Source: Osmia lignaria lignaria (Eukaryota > Arthropoda > Insecta > Hymenoptera > Megachilidae). Taken from it: a DNA stretch of 64,000 nucleotides. A program made the position numbers and the translations under genes. The DNA lies in assembly GCF_051020975.1 (NCBI RefSeq), contig NC_135037.1, forward strand, positions 10,168,001 to 10,232,000, given 5' to 3'. The notes beneath the pieces are model-generated. The model made no database searches. It was not told the origin of the DNA and was given only the letters and a program-made list of their open reading frames with translations. The number at the start of each line of letters is the position of its first letter. Within the stretch, counting starts at the first letter, position 1. This document shows positions 60,101-64,000 of the stretch, in pieces.

Positions 60101-63100
60101 CCTCTCGAATCGTCCGAGTCGCCGAAATTCGACGACGCCCTGATCTTTATCTTCTAAACATCCGCTACTCGTATCTTCGCGAATATCAAATCAGCGTGTA
60201 GAGAAAGAGAAAAGAGACATAATTCGAGCCGGAAGAGAAAATGAAATCCGTAATGGAGGAATGTCGGTAACGGTGGCCGGTGGGTAGCGCGTGGGATAAC
60301 CGATTGCCGCCAGTCACGAATCACTCGAAACGAGATAACATCGAGACTAAACGAGAGATGCTTCGCAGAAGTACGAGGATGATAAGTAAAGACAGGTTTC
60401 GGTTTGTTGTACCTACCGAAATCGTAGGCTTCGGTGCTCGCATACGTATTTATAGTTTTGGACCGTTAAAAAGTACGTATCCGAGTGAGCACCGCGGTGG
60501 TCGATGAGCAGCAGGATCGTACTACGGGACCGGTCTCTTAATCTTCTCTCGAAATAAACACCCTCCACGTTCTTGGCCATACTTGCGTTCCCGCTGCTGG
60601 TGCCCGTATTCCTACGCTTCTACCATGCCGTGTTCACTCGAGTTTTACCTATCTCGAATATCCGCTTCCGTCGCGTCGCCAGGTCATGCGTATAACCTGA
60701 ATCCTCCTCGTCTCGTATATTGTGCTCGAGAAAGGAATTTTGAATAAAAGTTGCACAGCTCGAGAGGTGCGGTAGCTTAAGTCTAACCGGATGAAACATT
60801 GCGTTATTATAATATTTGCATTGTTAATGGAGCACAAACGGTCGCGTCGACAGGGTACAGGCGAGGGGTTTCGTTACCCTCTGAATAGAAACAATCAGAA
60901 CAAAATCGTCGAGTATACCGAATGAAACAAAAGGAAAATTGAAATTGAAAAGTGGTAGCGAGGCAAAAAGTAATTTATCATTTCTTTCTGAGAACGTCTC
61001 GATCGACACCCCTCGAATATTCTTCTATATACAAGTTCTCAGTTTCTAAACTGTTTATGGGAACAGATAAGGGGGTTTTTTCTTCTCTTGCAGTTAGTTC
61101 TGTTGCATCTTTCGAATTTAGTAATCACTATATCCTAATGCCGTCGCGGTGGTCGTCGCAGTCGCGGGACCTCCTGCAGAGAGAACGAGAGAGAGAAAAA
61201 CCGCGTCAAGGATCGGTTTCGATCCACGCGTCTGCTCCTACGCTTGGTCGCCTGTGTCGATTAATAAATATGCTAATGCACCGAGACGAGCGTGTCTCGT
61301 TCGATTTAATTGAAACCGTTTCCCGTTAAAACTTGTCCCTCTAAGAGAGGCGAATGGACGCGAAGCTTCTCGCGCTTGCATCGTTTTATAGGTACGATTT
61401 GTAGGTGAAAGTCGAAGCGAGCAGGAGATTTTGTAACGTTGATCTAGCTCTCGAAATCGTATCAGTCGAGCACGAAGCTGTATGTACAGTTAAAACCTGC
61501 GGCTAAGTTGGAAAGTATTACGGAGCAGCGCGATGCGTCAACGAAAAGATAAGCGCGATCCAAATAAAAGATACCGCCGGCCTTTCCTAGTACCCCCTTT
61601 AAAACTTCTTGCTGCTTCGATAACAAGCCTTTGAGTCGCATCGTAACCGAACTCCTCTCTTTCGTTTCTTTCTCGTCTCTCCGCGTCTGTTCAGTCTGAT
61701 TTTCGTCCTGTTACCATTCGAGCATCCTTCAGATTTGCCCATGGTTCTCGCGAAAATTTCGTAGTTTCGCGATCTCCGGTAACGAGGCAAAGGAGAGGTA
61801 TTTACGCTTCCTTGATACCTGTCGATATTTTGACTTTTGAACGGCCAACGTGTACTTACACCGTCACGAAGGAAGGAGCGAAGAGGCGATAGCGAGGAAG
61901 GTATAACGAGCTCTTTGTGCGTTATCTTTCGCCAGTTTGTTTCTTCTCGCTTCGGTACCGACGAACGCGTTACAATCCCACGCATAAATGTCACCGACAA
62001 AGCTTATCCCGTTTTTGATCGCTCCGAAAGAGACTGGGTCGCTGGCCTACGCGACCCTGAACGCTCTTTTCTCTAAGGAGAATCACGTGGAAACTTGAAT
62101 TTTCTTGAATCAACCCGATCCCCACTGAATTTATTCAGAGCGAAGCGTAATCGCGCAAAATCTCGAACGATGCTTAACATTGGTTAGCTAATTATCCTCG
62201 CCCAATTAATTACTCCAGCCCCGTTTCAATATACCAGCCTCTCGGTCGCTGGTGTACGAGGAAAAAGAAAGTCGTTGACCCGATACGTCAGCCTTGCGTA
62301 ACAACCGCTTTACACACGTGACCCGTAAACTAATCGTACAGTGAAACGAAAAGAAAGATAGAAAAAATACGCGTTTGAACGCATCTAAATGCAAACAAAC
62401 GCGACACCTTTACGTTCGTCGCGATCGTTGAATCTATTATAAGCAAGTCTCGCAATTTACCTGGCCTTCGATCGCCGCAACGCACCGTGCCACGTCGCGT
62501 ACGCATCGTTCGCTTACTTCGTCACTTTGAAAGAAACAGCAAAATCGTCGCTCCTTCACCGTTTTATCTTTAGTCATCAATGGCATCGTTGTACGACGAG
62601 AAAATCGATCGATTTTATCGAAACCGTCTGTCGATTCAGTGGCAATCTGGAACAAAGTTGGAAGCTCTCCATCCATTGGCAAATATGGATTTCAAACCTC
62701 GTCCCGATAAGCCACGATTAACATCGAAATCAAAACGTTCGAGTTTCTTCTTTTTGTTGCTATTTCTCGTGATCGATAAAGGGTGTAAGAATAGAAAAGA
62801 GCGGGGAAGGGGCTCGGCTGCATCCCTTGGTCGAAACACGTCCGTACACGTTCATTCATGGTATAAATTCGCTCGCGACTCTCTGCTTATTGTTAACCAT
62901 AGACATTCTGTTGTTTGGCACACCGGCGCCGGTCAGTTTAGCGACGGACACCGCGACGAAAGGTCTGAACGTCGATGTCGATTAAAATTGTGAACGATTT
63001 TGTGGAGTTCTTCAAACGTTTCGCGCCGCGTTGTCTTCGCGAAAGAGAAAATGAAGCAACCGCTCGTTGCGAAGATGAGGAAGGGAACAGACTCGTGATC

Positions 63101-64000
63101 AAACAGGTATTTCTTTGAAAATAAAAGGTATTTTGAAAATCTAAGTGTAGACAGTCAGGTGTTTAAAGGCGCGTGGGAGGGAGGGAGGCGAAGAGCGCGA
63201 AGCACGGCGTGGCAGGCGTGTTACGTAAGGAAAGAAGCGGGGTTGCGAGGTCGAAGCACGGTTGGAATGACAGGAGGGTCGCTTTGACCGAACGCATCGT
63301 CGCGTCCCGTCGTGGCATCGTGGTACCCCGATGACTCACGAACAAAAGGAACGAAACGACGTTTCTTGGTGCCGGATCGCTGGATCGTTGGATCCTCGGA
63401 TCCCATCTCAGACCACACCACGCAAAGCCAATCTCTCTCTCTCTCTCTTCCTCTCTCTGGATAGTCCCCGACCAAACCGACAACCGGCTCCCGCATTCCT
63501 CCTCAATTGTCCCAATTTCGGAGAGTACATTCCTGAAAGCTTAGTGGGATGCATCGCCGAACGAGGCGAAACGAATTCCAACCGTTCTTTCCTTTTAACT
63601 TGGGCCTTTAGTTAGATTCCTATGCGCGACTTTTGGTCCTCGGTTTCTCATACTTGGCGCTTCAGACCAAAAATCGTATCCAAATATTTCGCTAATATTG
63701 TCCAAACGATAACGGAATAATTTAAGATACCAATCTTCGCAGCCGAAAGCCTCTACGATATCATTGATGCTGTTTCCGTCTGAATCGACGAATTACAGCC
63801 CCGCTCCCTGACTGAATCTCAATTAACGCAACTAGCGAGCTTCTACAGAGACCGACAAAAAGTCGAACACTTCTGTGTTTTTTAACAGAACGTGTTAAAT
63901 ATCGGAGAAAAGCGTGTTCTACAAACCGTGCTCGTCCTTATTAAAGCGTTAAACTTGTCCATCACCATTACCGTAGGAAAACGACAAAGTCGCGTGGAAA
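54164..64000. other. CpG-rich non-coding region (possible long intron)
   Basis: Nearly 10 kb with no supported gene. The longest frames (57213-57623, 57746-58222, 58171-58527, 58430-58861, 62580-62993) are pyrimidine-derived hydrophobic or Arg-rich sequences without domains. Candidate donors such as GTGAGT near 57133 and GTATGT near 58497 occur but have no matching coding exon. Simple (CT)n lies at about 63432-63458. Confidence 0.45.
63432..63458. repeat. (CT)n microsatellite
   Basis: A run of TC dinucleotides is interrupted once by CTTCC. It explains the Ser/Leu-rich composition of the overlapping frames. Confidence 0.85.

Noticed and set aside
1..64000. tRNA and rRNA genes
   Set aside because: No cloverleaf with matching A/B boxes or rRNA-like conserved core was recognised by eye. 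GGTTCGAA-like words (for example near 10720) lack the rest of a tRNA.

Overview
This is eukaryotic, intron-bearing animal DNA and almost certainly insect. Genes have GT-AG introns (many of 70-120 bp), a single-domain peptidylglycine alpha-hydroxylating monooxygenase, and A/T-rich gene islands set in CpG-rich DNA full of TCGA/CGAA words. That composition, together with a prepropeptide carrying X-Pro dipeptides like those of bee and wasp venom or antimicrobial peptides, suggests a hymenopteran, probably an aculeate such as a bee. The species cannot be named from the sequence alone. I found no rRNA, tRNA, CRISPR array, bacterial operon or viral gene.

Layout. 0.15-1.34 kb (+): Phm, the copper enzyme that starts C-terminal amidation. 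4.6-16.0 kb (+): a gene for a large cysteine-free secreted Ser/Thr/Pro-rich protein, with a likely non-coding first exon near 4.65-5.07 kb and a 6.9 kb first intron holding a (CTTAC)24 array. 16-23.8 kb: 3' flanks of two convergent genes, with no supported gene. 23.86-24.90 kb (-): a 268-aa protein that looks like the front half of WASP (WH1-like, basic run, degenerate CRIB-like motif) with no VCA tail; its promoter may lie near 35 kb. 25-36 kb: non-coding, with a 320-bp fold-back element. 36.4-37.9 kb (-): a ten-cysteine Ly6/three-finger GPI-type protein whose fold is interrupted by a 15-unit N-glycosylated repeat encoded by a 36-bp minisatellite, with a furin-type site after it. 41.9-46.5 kb (-): a 13-exon CCDC170 orthologue. 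48.57-48.79 kb (+): a tiny two-exon secreted peptide precursor with a TATA box. 49.34-51.41 kb (+): a seven-exon DDX28-like mitochondrial DEAD-box helicase. 52.27-52.45 kb: a piggyBac-type MITE with TTAA target duplications. 53.7-64 kb: non-coding, with one possible 5' UTR exon.

These are independent genes, not an operon. One functional link is plausible but inferred: the peptide precursor ends in Gly-Lys, an amidation signal that PHM would process, and Phm is about 47 kb away. The loci most likely to be new biology are the Ly6-mucin chimera, the small peptide precursor and the WH1/CRIB-only protein.

All exon boundaries were derived by hand from splice motifs and frame continuity. Phase is consistent across every junction of the six genes.
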